Positions 7,281-14,571 of a stretch of DNA of 24,489 nt are shown here, piece after piece. Under the pieces are notes generated by a model, which saw nothing but the letters and a program-made list of their open reading frames with translations, was not told the DNA's origin and ran no database searches. This DNA is from Lachnospiraceae bacterium (GTDB taxonomy: Bacteria > Bacillota > Clostridia > Lachnospirales > Lachnospiraceae), in assembly GCA_009774625.1 (NCBI GenBank), contig VSOB01000045.1, forward strand, positions 1 to 24,489. Direction: 5' to 3'. Positions within the stretch are counted from its first letter, which is position 1, and each line of letters begins with the position of its first letter. A program made the position numbers and the translations under genes.

Positions 7281-8588
7281 CTATTCTGTTTTCCAGAATG
7301 CACAGGAATACGGAGGCAGATCACTGCCGCCGCCAAAATCATGGGCAGCTCCTGTAATCAGATCCACTGCCGTCCCTGACTCTGCATTAAAATCCGCATG
7401 ATAGGTTTTGTCATCTGCATTGATGGCAACCAGGACTCTTTCGCCCTCTGTCTTACGTTCAAAAATAAGCTGCCTGGGCTGAACCATGATATTCCGGTAA
7501 CTGCCGTAGCACAGCGCTCTGCTCTCTTTCCGCGCCTTTGCCAGCGCTCCGATCCACTTTGTCAGCTCATTGCTTTCCGGCTTTTCCACCGCAGGACGTA
7601 AGCTGGGATCGCCGTTTTTCTTATCCCCTTCCATGCCCCATTCACTGCCGTAATATACCGCAGGCACGCCAGGCATCCCGAACAGCATCCCGTACACAGG
7701 CTCCAGATGCTTCTTATCGCTCAATATCGTGGCAATGCGGCTGACATCATGGTTGTCCGCAAAATTGAGCAGATGCTTCCCTGTGTAGAGACACCACTGT
7801 TCCGCGCCAAACTGACGGTTTAAGCTGTAGGAGATCTCATGCATATTCCCCGTATTAAAACTGGAATACAATCCTTTATAGCATTCATAATTGGTCACAC
7901 TGTGGCAGGCCCGCTCATTCATCCACCGGTTATAGTCTCCGTGCAGTGTCTCTCCCACCAGCACAAACTCCGGTTTGATCGTATCTGCCAGTCCTCTCAG
8001 CGCCTCCAGGAAACCCGGATCCAGACAGTAGGCCACATCCAGCCGCAGCCCGTCAATATCATAATCCTGCACCCAGCTCCTCACTGCATCAAACAGATAC
8101 TCTCTGACCGCCGGATTCTGTACGTTTAATTTGACCAGTTCATTACAGCCTTCCCATCCCTCATACCAGAAACCGTCATTGTAATTGGTATTGCCGTCAA
8201 AGGAAATTTTAAACCAGTCCTTATAAGGGCTGTCCCACTTTTTCTGCCGCACATCTTCAAACGCCCAGAACCCTCTGCCCGCATGATTGAACACACCGTC
8301 CAGCAGAATTTTCAGCCCGGCCCTGTGCAGAGCTTCACACACTGCCTGAAAATCCTCCTTTGTACCCAGCCGACAGTCAATCTTTGTATAATCCCTGGTA
8401 TCGTAGCCATGCGCATCGCTTTCAAACAAAGGATTAAACAGGACACAGGTTGCCCCCATTGCCTTAATAGACTCCACCCAGTCCAGCACCCGCAGAATCC
8501 GGTGTTCGGTTACCCCGTCATTTTGCAGCGGAGCGCCGCACATCCCCAGGGGATAAATCTGATAAACAACTGCTTCTTCAAACCACAT
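7281..8588 (-). CDS. GH13 alpha-amylase-family enzyme, short form
   Basis: This 435-residue glycoside hydrolase of family 13 is probably a maltodextrin glucosidase or cyclomaltodextrinase-like enzyme. The TIM barrel starts right at the N-terminus (VVYQIYPLG), so the N-terminal starch-binding-like domain seen in neopullulanases is absent. Region I is DGVFNH (97-102), region II GLRLDVA with nucleophile D184, region III VGET with acid/base E213, and region IV NHDVSR with D281. A small C-terminal beta domain ends the protein. No signal peptide is present, so it acts on imported oligosaccharides. Its start lies 2 bases from the stop of the upstream hydrolase gene, indicating translational coupling. 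Exact bond and substrate preference cannot be read from the sequence. Confidence 0.92.
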   Translation of the reverse strand: MWFEEAVVYQIYPLGMCGAPLQNDGVTEHRILRVLDWVESIKAMGATCVLFNPLFESDAHGYDTRDYTKIDCRLGTKEDFQAVCEALHRAGLKILLDGVFNHAGRGFWAFEDVRQKKWDSPYKDWFKISFDGNTNYNDGFWYEGWEGCNELVKLNVQNPAVREYLFDAVRSWVQDYDIDGLRLDVAYCLDPGFLEALRGLADTIKPEFVLVGETLHGDYNRWMNERACHSVTNYECYKGLYSSFNTGNMHEISYSLNRQFGAEQWCLYTGKHLLNFADNHDVSRIATILSDKKHLEPVYGMLFGMPGVPAVYYGSEWGMEGDKKNGDPSLRPAVEKPESNELTKWIGALAKARKESRALCYGSYRNIMVQPRQLIFERKTEGERVLVAINADDKTYHADFNAESGTAVDLITGAAHDFGGGSDLPPYSCAFWKTE

Positions 8589-8590
8589 AG

Positions 8591-9553
8591 TTATATTCTC
8601 TCTTTCTCACTTACTGCTGGCTGCTTTTCCAGCCAGTTCCCAATCCATTCATAGACTTCTTCCCGGTTGACCTCATTGTGAAGCTCGTGTCTGCAACCGT
8701 CAAACAGCCGCAATGTAATATCCCGGACACCTGCCCTTTTATACATGCCGTATACCTGCCGCACTGCTTTGCCATATCTCCCCACCGGGTCCTCCCTGCC
8801 CGAAGCCATCAGGATCGGAACATTCTTTGGGACATCTTTCATGTTATCCCTATTTCCGATAAAAAGCAAGGTTTTCATCAAAACCTCCACACCATTTACG
8901 GTAAAGAGAAAGGTACAGGCCGGGTCCCGATTATATGCTTCCATACACTTTTCATCAGAACAAACCCAGTCATTTGCCGAACGGGGATTTTTAATTTTCC
9001 GGTTATAGCTGCCAAACATGAGATCCCGCAGCATCGGGCTTCTGTAACGTTCGCCCTTCCACTGCTTCATCAGCCCGGTCAGCAGCAGCCCCATATGGAT
9101 CGCCAGTTTGGGATGATTGCCTGTCCCCAGCAGGATCAGTCCGTCCAGCTCCCGCCCATAAACAACCAGATACCGTCTTGACAGAAAAGAACCCATACTG
9201 TGTCCCAGTAAATAATACGGTATAGCAGGATACCGTTTTTTCATGATCCGCGTCAGCCTGTGCATATCTTTCACCACACAGACATCCCCATTCACAGCAG
9301 TAAAATATCCCCAGTCCTCTTTGCTTTTTACCGACTCTCCATGCCCCAGATGGTCATTACCCACCACCAGAAACCCTCTGTCATTGAAAAAGCGGGCAAA
9401 TGCTTCATATCGCTTCACATATTCCACCATACCATGTGCGATTTGGATGATGCCCTTCGGACAGGGGTAGCTTTTCCGGTCCGGAAACCATGCAATCCCA
9501 TGGATTTGATGATATCCGTCTGAAGAGGGATAAAAAAATTCTTTTTGTTTCAT
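8591..9553 (-). CDS. Alpha/beta hydrolase (monoacylglycerol lipase-like)
   Basis: This serine hydrolase of about 320 residues has the alpha/beta fold, close to the lysophospholipase/monoacylglycerol lipase group (Hydrolase_4). From the chosen start, HGMVEY (40-45) supplies the oxyanion region, GHSMG holds nucleophile S119, GREDP holds D255, and the terminal histidine is in RHE (H289). I chose the ATG at 9553 because GAAAGG lies 9 bases upstream. The longer frame starting at 9601 would begin inside a terminator-like hairpin and lacks a ribosome binding site. No signal peptide or membrane anchor is seen. It sits between two GH13 genes, an unexpected place for a lipase or esterase; it might remove acyl groups from sugars or act on lipids independently. 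Confidence 0.88.
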   Translation of the reverse strand: MKQKEFFYPSSDGYHQIHGIAWFPDRKSYPCPKGIIQIAHGMVEYVKRYEAFARFFNDRGFLVVGNDHLGHGESVKSKEDWGYFTAVNGDVCVVKDMHRLTRIMKKRYPAIPYYLLGHSMGSFLSRRYLVVYGRELDGLILLGTGNHPKLAIHMGLLLTGLMKQWKGERYRSPMLRDLMFGSYNRKIKNPRSANDWVCSDEKCMEAYNRDPACTFLFTVNGVEVLMKTLLFIGNRDNMKDVPKNVPILMASGREDPVGRYGKAVRQVYGMYKRAGVRDITLRLFDGCRHELHNEVNREEVYEWIGNWLEKQPAVSEKERI

Positions 9554-9589
9554 TTCAGCCATCCTTTCTCTCTGCCTTCTGTTCCAGTG

Positions 9590-9621
9590 AAAAAGGCTCA
9601 AACCGTCTGTTCGAGCCTTTT
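9590..9621 (-). terminator. Intrinsic terminator or attenuator inside the GH13 operon
   Basis: On the minus strand AAAAGGCTC (9621-9613) pairs with GAGCCTTTT (9599-9591) around a 13-base loop, followed by one more T. It lies between the stop of the large GH13 gene (9638) and the hydrolase start (9553), so it may reduce expression of the three downstream genes. Confidence 0.55.
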
Positions 9622-9637
9622 CTCCTTCGTCTGTGCA

Positions 9638-11782
9638 TTATAGAAACTGCAGAAAACCTCTCTTCTCTTTTTCTTTTTTCTTATGTTTCAGCACAATGCC
9701 TGCTTTGGGCGGCAGCGCAACGGACAGTTTGCCATGCTTCACCGGATAATACCGCTCTTCCACAGTAAATCCCTTTTCGGAGGTCAGAATCAGTTGTTTT
9801 ACAATCGTTTCCTTGGGGATACCCGCCTCCCAGACACTGATCTCCTTTGTCACCTCGGTATCGTTGTTATTCACAATGATAACCGACTGGTCTGTCTCTG
9901 TAAATCTGCCATAGGCCAGAAAGTTATAATCACTGCCCAGATTCATCAATGAACCTGTTTTCATCTCCGGATTCTGCTTATGAATCCGTATCATCTCCTT
10001 ATGAAATGCAATCAGCGCCCGATCCTCATGCCCCCAGGGATAAGTCCGCCTGTTATCCGGATCGGTAAACCCGCAGACCCCGGCCTCATCTCCATAATAT
10101 ATGGTGGGCGCACCCATCCAGGTCATCTGCATCAGCACCGCCTCCCGGAATACCGCCTTATCCACGCCCTCTTCCGCCGCATTCGGCCCCAGGGTATTGG
10201 TCCGCCCCACCTTCCGGTTGGTTCTCGTCAGAAAACGGGAATGGTCATGGTTGGACAGCTCATTCATGGCCACCTGCAGAGACGGTGTGGTAAAATCTAT
10301 ATTATGATGCTTCATCGTTTCCCAGAAACTGAACGCATTTCCCCGCAAGTCCTCCCGGTAATCGTCACTGTGTTTCTGCATACCTGTTAAAAACCAGGAT
10401 ACCGGCTCCATAAACGCATCATAGTTCATGACGGAATCCCATTCATTTCCCCGCAGCCAGCTTTCCGGATTGCCGTAATGCTCCGCCAAAATCAGAGCGT
10501 CCGGGTTAACTCCCTTTACCGCCTTCCTGAAATCCTGCCAGAACCTGTGATTTTCCTCTGAACTGTGTCCCAGATCGGCCGCTACATCCAGACGCCATCC
10601 GTCCACAGAGTAAGGATGTGACACCCACTTACGCCCGATGTCCAGAATATACTCATACAACTCTCTGGAACCCGAATAATTCAGCTTGGGCAACGTGTCA
10701 TGCCCCCACCAGCCGTCATAGGTATGATTATACGGCCACTCATTCAACTGATAAAAATGGAAAAAATCCCGGTAAGGGCTGTCCGCCGCCACATAAGCTC
10801 CCTTATCATAACCTTCCGCATTTTCGTAGATCCGTTCTCTGTCCATCCATTTATTGAAGGAACCACAGTGATTGAATACGCCATCCAATATCACCCGGAT
10901 GTTTCGTTTATGAGCTTCCTGTACCAGACTGCGGAACAGCTCATTGCTTGCTTCCAGGTTTTTCCAGTTTGTTACCCGGTTGATATAGCGGCTTGCAAAA
11001 CGATTTTCCCACTGTCCTTCCGCAAGCAGCTCCCCCTCGTCCTCCACGATCTTTCCAAAATGCGGATCCACATAATCATAATCCTGTATATCGTATTTAT
11101 GATTGGACGGGGATACAAAAATAGGATTCAGATAGATCACATCAATCCCCAGATCCTGTAAGTAATCCAGTTTATTGATCACACCCTGCAGATCGCCGCC
11201 GTAAAACTTGCGGACATCCATGCTGTCCGGATAGGCATCCCAGTCCTTTTCCTGTATCACGGCCTCTCCGATATAATGATACTCGCCTGTCAGTACATCG
11301 TTGGACGGATCCCCGTTGCAGAAACGATCCACAAAAATCTGGTACATCACTGCGCCTTTGGCCCAGTCCGGCGTCTTAAAGCCCGGAATAATCCGGAAAT
11401 AAAAACGCTCTTCCGCTGCCTTTACCGCTCCCCGCACGTCATAACAACAATCCACCTTTCCTGCAATGACTTCAAAATAATATGCCAGCAGTTCATTTTC
11501 CAATTGTACCTTTATATAATAATAATCAAATTCACCGTCAGAAGAATCCCCGGACTCCGGCAGCATCAGCTCCTTCTGTCCCTTGCAGACAAAATACACT
11601 CTGTCAATATTATTCGCAGCGCAGCGGAACCGAATCGTGATCTCATCATAAGGCGCCGGTTCCTGCGGTATCACATAATTTCCTGTCGTATCACTGAAAA
11701 GCGCTTTTTTTCGAAGTACCGGTCTCATATTCAGTACATAATCATGCTGTTGCTGCGCCTTCAGGAAACGGTCTAACTCCAT
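9638..11782 (-). CDS. GH13 neopullulanase/cyclomaltodextrinase-like enzyme
   Basis: This 714-residue cytoplasmic glycoside hydrolase has a beta-rich N-terminal domain (about 15-133) resembling the CBM34-type domain of neopullulanases. The GH13 barrel begins at MYQIFVDRF (146-154). Catalytic regions are DGVFNH (300-305), GWRLDVA with nucleophile D399, AEHYG with acid/base E434, and NHDHSR with D513. Between barrel strands, residues about 244-285 form an extra loop in domain B. The C-terminus is a beta domain with a strongly basic tail (HKKKEKEKR). No signal peptide is seen. The start ATG at 11782 follows GGAGAGG. It is the first gene of the minus-strand operon and would open cyclodextrins or branched/linear maltodextrins for the downstream enzymes. 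Confidence 0.92.
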   Translation of the reverse strand: MELDRFLKAQQQHDYVLNMRPVLRKKALFSDTTGNYVIPQEPAPYDEITIRFRCAANNIDRVYFVCKGQKELMLPESGDSSDGEFDYYYIKVQLENELLAYYFEVIAGKVDCCYDVRGAVKAAEERFYFRIIPGFKTPDWAKGAVMYQIFVDRFCNGDPSNDVLTGEYHYIGEAVIQEKDWDAYPDSMDVRKFYGGDLQGVINKLDYLQDLGIDVIYLNPIFVSPSNHKYDIQDYDYVDPHFGKIVEDEGELLAEGQWENRFASRYINRVTNWKNLEASNELFRSLVQEAHKRNIRVILDGVFNHCGSFNKWMDRERIYENAEGYDKGAYVAADSPYRDFFHFYQLNEWPYNHTYDGWWGHDTLPKLNYSGSRELYEYILDIGRKWVSHPYSVDGWRLDVAADLGHSSEENHRFWQDFRKAVKGVNPDALILAEHYGNPESWLRGNEWDSVMNYDAFMEPVSWFLTGMQKHSDDYREDLRGNAFSFWETMKHHNIDFTTPSLQVAMNELSNHDHSRFLTRTNRKVGRTNTLGPNAAEEGVDKAVFREAVLMQMTWMGAPTIYYGDEAGVCGFTDPDNRRTYPWGHEDRALIAFHKEMIRIHKQNPEMKTGSLMNLGSDYNFLAYGRFTETDQSVIIVNNNDTEVTKEISVWEAGIPKETIVKQLILTSEKGFTVEERYYPVKHGKLSVALPPKAGIVLKHKKKEKEKRGFLQFL

Positions 11783-11830
11783 AACTCTTTACCTCTCCGT
11801 ATTTATTGTCGTGGTTTACATACCAAACTC

Positions 11831-11879
11831 GCAAACCCGCGCTTTCGCGCTCTTTCGTCCTATTTCATCGGACGTTTGC
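11831..11879 (-). ncRNA. Three-way-junction leader structure before the GH13 operon
   Basis: A closing stem GCAAAC/GTTTGC (11831-11836 with 11874-11879) encloses GCGC/GCGC (11839-11842 with 11847-11850) and GTCC/GGAC (11857-11860 with 11870-11873). It lies 50 bases ahead of the GH13 start codon and downstream of the -10 at 11942-11947, so it would be transcribed in the 5' leader. I do not match it to a known riboswitch. Confidence 0.4.
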
Positions 11880-11887
11880 TCGTTAAT

Positions 11888-11940
11888 GCCGCAGGAAAAA
11901 CAAATGTCTGCTCCGCAGCCGCTTGTTTTTCCTTTTCGGC
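11888..11940 (-). ncRNA. Long leader hairpin before the GH13 operon
   Basis: A nested hairpin has outer GCCG/CGGC (11888-11891 with 11937-11940), a perfect 10-bp stem GGAAAAACAA/TTGTTTTTCC (11894-11903 with 11923-11932), and an inner CTGC/GCAG (11908-11911 with 11915-11918). It starts at or just before the predicted transcription start of the downstream -10 element. Confidence 0.45.
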
Positions 11941-11941
11941 T

Positions 11942-11949
11942 ATTATATC
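11942..11949 (-). promoter_or_regulatory. Extended -10 element, copy 2 (proximal)
   Basis: Minus-strand TGATATAAT is a perfect extended -10 (TG-N-TATAAT). No consensus -35 is visible because the upstream DNA is a hairpin. The identical ten bases occur at 12000-12009. It would drive the GH13-hydrolase-GH13-kinase operon with a leader of about 150 bases. Confidence 0.5.
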
Positions 11950-11994
11950 AGGTCACCAGCCAAAGGCTGCTGACCTGCGCGCACATCAGTGCGC
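11950..11994. repeat. Two adjacent hairpins between duplicated -10 elements
   Basis: AGGTCA-C-CAGCC pairs with GGCTG-C-TGACCT (11950-11961 with 11965-11976, loop AAA). Right next to it GCGCAC pairs with GTGCGC (11979-11984 with 11989-11994). Both are strongly symmetric, so they could form on either strand. Confidence 0.6.
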
Positions 11995-12000
11995 TTCCTT

Positions 12001-12008
12001 ATTATATC
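12001..12008 (-). promoter_or_regulatory. Extended -10 element, copy 1 (distal)
   Basis: A second minus-strand TGATATAAT, identical to 11942-11949, lies just past the ftsH terminator. No convincing -35 is seen. It is a second possible start for the GH13 operon. Confidence 0.45.
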
Positions 12009-12023
12009 ATAATTCTGGACAGT

Positions 12024-12057
12024 AAAAAAGACAGCATTTCGATCCGCTGTCTTTTTT
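12024..12057 (-). terminator. Intrinsic terminator downstream of ftsH
   Basis: A perfect 12-bp stem (12024-12035 with 12046-12057, core GACAGC/GCTGTC) is flanked by six A and six T, so it works on both strands. On the minus strand it ends the tilS-hpt-ftsH transcript about 120 bases after the ftsH stop. Confidence 0.85.
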
Positions 12058-12080
12058 AGAGAAGGTATTTCTTTCTTATG

Positions 12081-12137
12081 GGGTATAGCAAAAAACTATA
12101 TAATGTATTGGGGGGGGTTACAAATAGTATAATAGCA
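12081..12137. other. A/T-rich spacer with G8 tract and repeated TATAAT
   Basis: Between ftsH and its terminator lies a run of eight G (12110-12117) flanked by two plus-strand TATAAT elements (12099-12104, 12128-12133). The words TATAGCAAA (12084-12092) and AATAGCAAA (12131-12139) share ATAGCAAA as a direct repeat. No gene is seen in 12058-12176. Confidence 0.45.
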
Positions 12138-12176
12138 AAGACAGCCCCAAAAGTCCATACCCGCAATTCACAAATA

Positions 12177-14012
12177 TTACAAATTCAAGGGTTCTTTTTC
12201 GGTACTATTGCACAAAAACAGGGCTTCGAACTCTGCTCTGGAAATCTTTTCCCGCTCAATCAGCAGCTTGGCGCACTCGTGAAGCACCTGGTCATGCTCC
12301 TGAATCACCTGTTTTGCCTTCGCATAGCAGTCGTCAATAATCCGTTTTACTTCCCGGTCGATCTCACTGGCCACCGACTCACTGTGGCTTCTGGTATGCG
12401 CCAGATCCCGCCCGATAAATACCTCGTCGTCCTCGTCGTCATAGTTGATCAGTCCGATATGATCTGACATACCAAACCTGGTTACCATCTTTCTGGCCAC
12501 CTTGGTCGCCTTTTTGATGTCGCTGGAAGCGCCCGTCGTAATTTCATCGAAAATCATCTCTTCTGCAATGCGTCCACCCAGTGAAACCATGATCTCCTGC
12601 AGCATCCGGCCTCTGGTCATAAACATTTCATCTTTTTCCGGAAGGGGCATGGTATAACCTGCCGCACCGATTCCGGTAGGGATAATGGAAACGGTATATA
12701 CCGGTCCCACATCCGGCAGCACATGAAACAGAATCGCATGGCCTGCTTCATGATACGCAGTGATGCTCTTTTCCTTATCTGATATGATGCGGCTCTTCTT
12801 TTCTGAGCCGATTCCCACTTTGATAAATGCTTTTCTGATATCTGCCTGTATGACAAAGGCCCGGTTTTCCTTAGCTGCAATAATAGCCGATTCGTTCAGA
12901 AGATTCTCCAGGTCCGCTCCGGTAAAGCCGGCGGTGGTCTGTGCGATCTGTTTCAGATCCACATCCTCTGCCAGAGGCTTGTTCTTTGCATGTACCTTCA
13001 GTATATCTTCTCTGCCGCCCACATCGGGCGCTGCCACTGTAATCTTCCGGTCAAAACGCCCCGGACGCAGGATGGCCGGGTCCAGAATATCCACCCGGTT
13101 AGTGGCTGCCATCACGATGATCCCTTCATTGACTCCGAATCCGTCCATCTCCACCAGAAGCTGATTCAGCGTCTGTTCTCTTTCATCATGTCCGCCGCCC
13201 ATTCCTGTACCGCGCCGCCTTGCAACCGCATCGATTTCATCAATAAAAACAATACAGGGTGCGTTTCGTTTCGCATTCAGAAACAGGTCACGGACACGGG
13301 AAGCGCCCACACCCACAAACATCTCCACAAAATCCGAACCGGAAATACTGAAAAACGGTACATTGGCTTCACCTGCTATGGCCTTGGCCAGCAGCGTTTT
13401 ACCGGTTCCCGGCGAACCCTCCAACAAAATCCCCTTAGGGATCCGTGCGCCCACTCTGGTAAACTTAGCCGGTTCCCTGAGAAACTCAATGACCTCTTCC
13501 AGTTCTTCTTTTTCTTCTTTCAGTCCGGCCACCTCCTTCAGGGTGATGTTCCCCTCGCCCAAAGACAGCTTTGCCCTGCTCTTGCCAAAATTCATCATCT
13601 TGCCATTGCCGCCGGAATTCTGGGAATTCATCATGACAAAGAAAAAGACCCCTATGATCAGTACCACCAGCATCGGCAGCATATAGGTCATAAACCAGCT
13701 TTCCTTGGGTACGTCCCGCATCACAGGATCAATCTGATACTCAGATAACAGTTTTTCGATCTCTTTTACATCCGATACATAGGATACTTTGCTTCTGCCG
13801 TCTGACAGAGTCACTCTGACGGCGCCTGTAGGCGTCTCCTGATTGGGCTGAATCTCCACATGGGTGATTCTGTTTTCTTCCAGATCCGCAGTCAGCTCCG
13901 CTTTGGTATACACCTCTTCCCGCTCGCCCAGCGTACTGATAAAATAAGTAAGGCCCAACAATATCAGTATGACAATAAAGTACATATTCAGGCTTTTGCT
14001 GTTTTTATTCAA
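12177..14012 (-). CDS. ftsH: ATP-dependent zinc metalloprotease FtsH
   Basis: This 611-residue membrane-anchored AAA+ protease degrades misfolded and regulatory membrane proteins. Two transmembrane segments (about 11-28 and 108-128) flank the extracytoplasmic FtsH_ext domain. The AAA domain has Walker A GSPGTGKT (199-206), pore loop MFVGVG (231-236), Walker B IVFIDEID (254-261) and RPGRFDR (316-322). The protease domain has the zinc motif HEAGH (421-425) and the third ligand D498 in TTGASSD. Walker A carries serine where most FtsH proteins have proline (usually GPPGTGKT). The start codon is TTG at 14012, supported by GGGAGGAG at normal spacing and by N-terminal alignment to the family. It is the last gene of tilS-hpt-ftsH, 34 bases after hpt. 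Confidence 0.97.
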   Translation of the reverse strand: MNKNSKSLNMYFIVILILLGLTYFISTLGEREEVYTKAELTADLEENRITHVEIQPNQETPTGAVRVTLSDGRSKVSYVSDVKEIEKLLSEYQIDPVMRDVPKESWFMTYMLPMLVVLIIGVFFFVMMNSQNSGGNGKMMNFGKSRAKLSLGEGNITLKEVAGLKEEKEELEEVIEFLREPAKFTRVGARIPKGILLEGSPGTGKTLLAKAIAGEANVPFFSISGSDFVEMFVGVGASRVRDLFLNAKRNAPCIVFIDEIDAVARRRGTGMGGGHDEREQTLNQLLVEMDGFGVNEGIIVMAATNRVDILDPAILRPGRFDRKITVAAPDVGGREDILKVHAKNKPLAEDVDLKQIAQTTAGFTGADLENLLNESAIIAAKENRAFVIQADIRKAFIKVGIGSEKKSRIISDKEKSITAYHEAGHAILFHVLPDVGPVYTVSIIPTGIGAAGYTMPLPEKDEMFMTRGRMLQEIMVSLGGRIAEEMIFDEITTGASSDIKKATKVARKMVTRFGMSDHIGLINYDDEDDEVFIGRDLAHTRSHSESVASEIDREVKRIIDDCYAKAKQVIQEHDQVLHECAKLLIEREKISRAEFEALFLCNSTEKEPLNL

Positions 14013-14046
14013 GTCTGCTCCTCCCGGAAACGGATTGCCGCTTCCA

Positions 14047-14571
14047 TTAATCCAATTCTACTACACCAATATATGGCAGATTGCGGTATTTCTGATCATA
14101 ATCCAGACCATATCCCACTACAAATTCGTCCGGAATCCGGAATCCTGTATAATCCACATGTACATCCACTCCCCGCCGTTCCGGCTTATCCAGCAGTGTG
14201 CACAGCGAAAGGCTCCTGGGCTGCCGGTCCCGCAGCATCTCGATCAGATAGCTCAGTGTCCGGCCCGAATCCACGATATCTTCGATAATAATAACTTCCT
14301 TGTCTTTCAGCGGCTCATCCAGATCTTTCACAATGCGCACAACACCGCTGGACTTTGTTTCACTGCCATAACTGGACACGGACATAAAATCCATCGATAC
14401 CGGAACTGTGATTCTTTTGGCAAGCTCACACATGAAAAAACTGCCGCCCTTTAACACACATACAAGATGTACCTGCTTCCCTGCATAATCCCGGCTGATC
14501 TGCTCTCCGATCTCCCGTATCCTGGCATCCACCGTTTCCTCTGTCAACAGTACCCTAATCTTCTCCGCCAT
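14047..14571 (-). CDS. hpt: Hypoxanthine phosphoribosyltransferase
   Basis: This 174-residue cytoplasmic purine salvage enzyme converts hypoxanthine (and usually guanine) plus PRPP to IMP or GMP. The PRPP-binding motif is IIEDIVDSGRTL (95-106), preceded by the flexible-loop region around SSYG (66-69) and the diphosphate loop LKGG (40-43). The C-terminal hydrophobic base-binding part includes FVVGYGLDY. Length is normal. The ATG follows AGGAGG located inside tilS, and the first 17 bases overlap the tilS end, indicating translational coupling. The tilS-hpt-ftsH order is the standard Firmicutes arrangement. Confidence 0.97.
   Translation of the reverse strand: MAEKIRVLLTEETVDARIREIGEQISRDYAGKQVHLVCVLKGGSFFMCELAKRITVPVSMDFMSVSSYGSETKSSGVVRIVKDLDEPLKDKEVIIIEDIVDSGRTLSYLIEMLRDRQPRSLSLCTLLDKPERRGVDVHVDYTGFRIPDEFVVGYGLDYDQKYRNLPYIGVVELD

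Noticed and set aside
9554..9601. Upstream start adding 16 residues to the alpha/beta hydrolase
   Set aside because: It would begin inside the terminator-like stem and has no Shine-Dalgarno sequence; the ATG at 9553 has one.
11811..12059. Small plus-strand frame of 82 codons
   Set aside because: It runs through the hairpin array and the ftsH terminator, so it is structural DNA rather than a gene.
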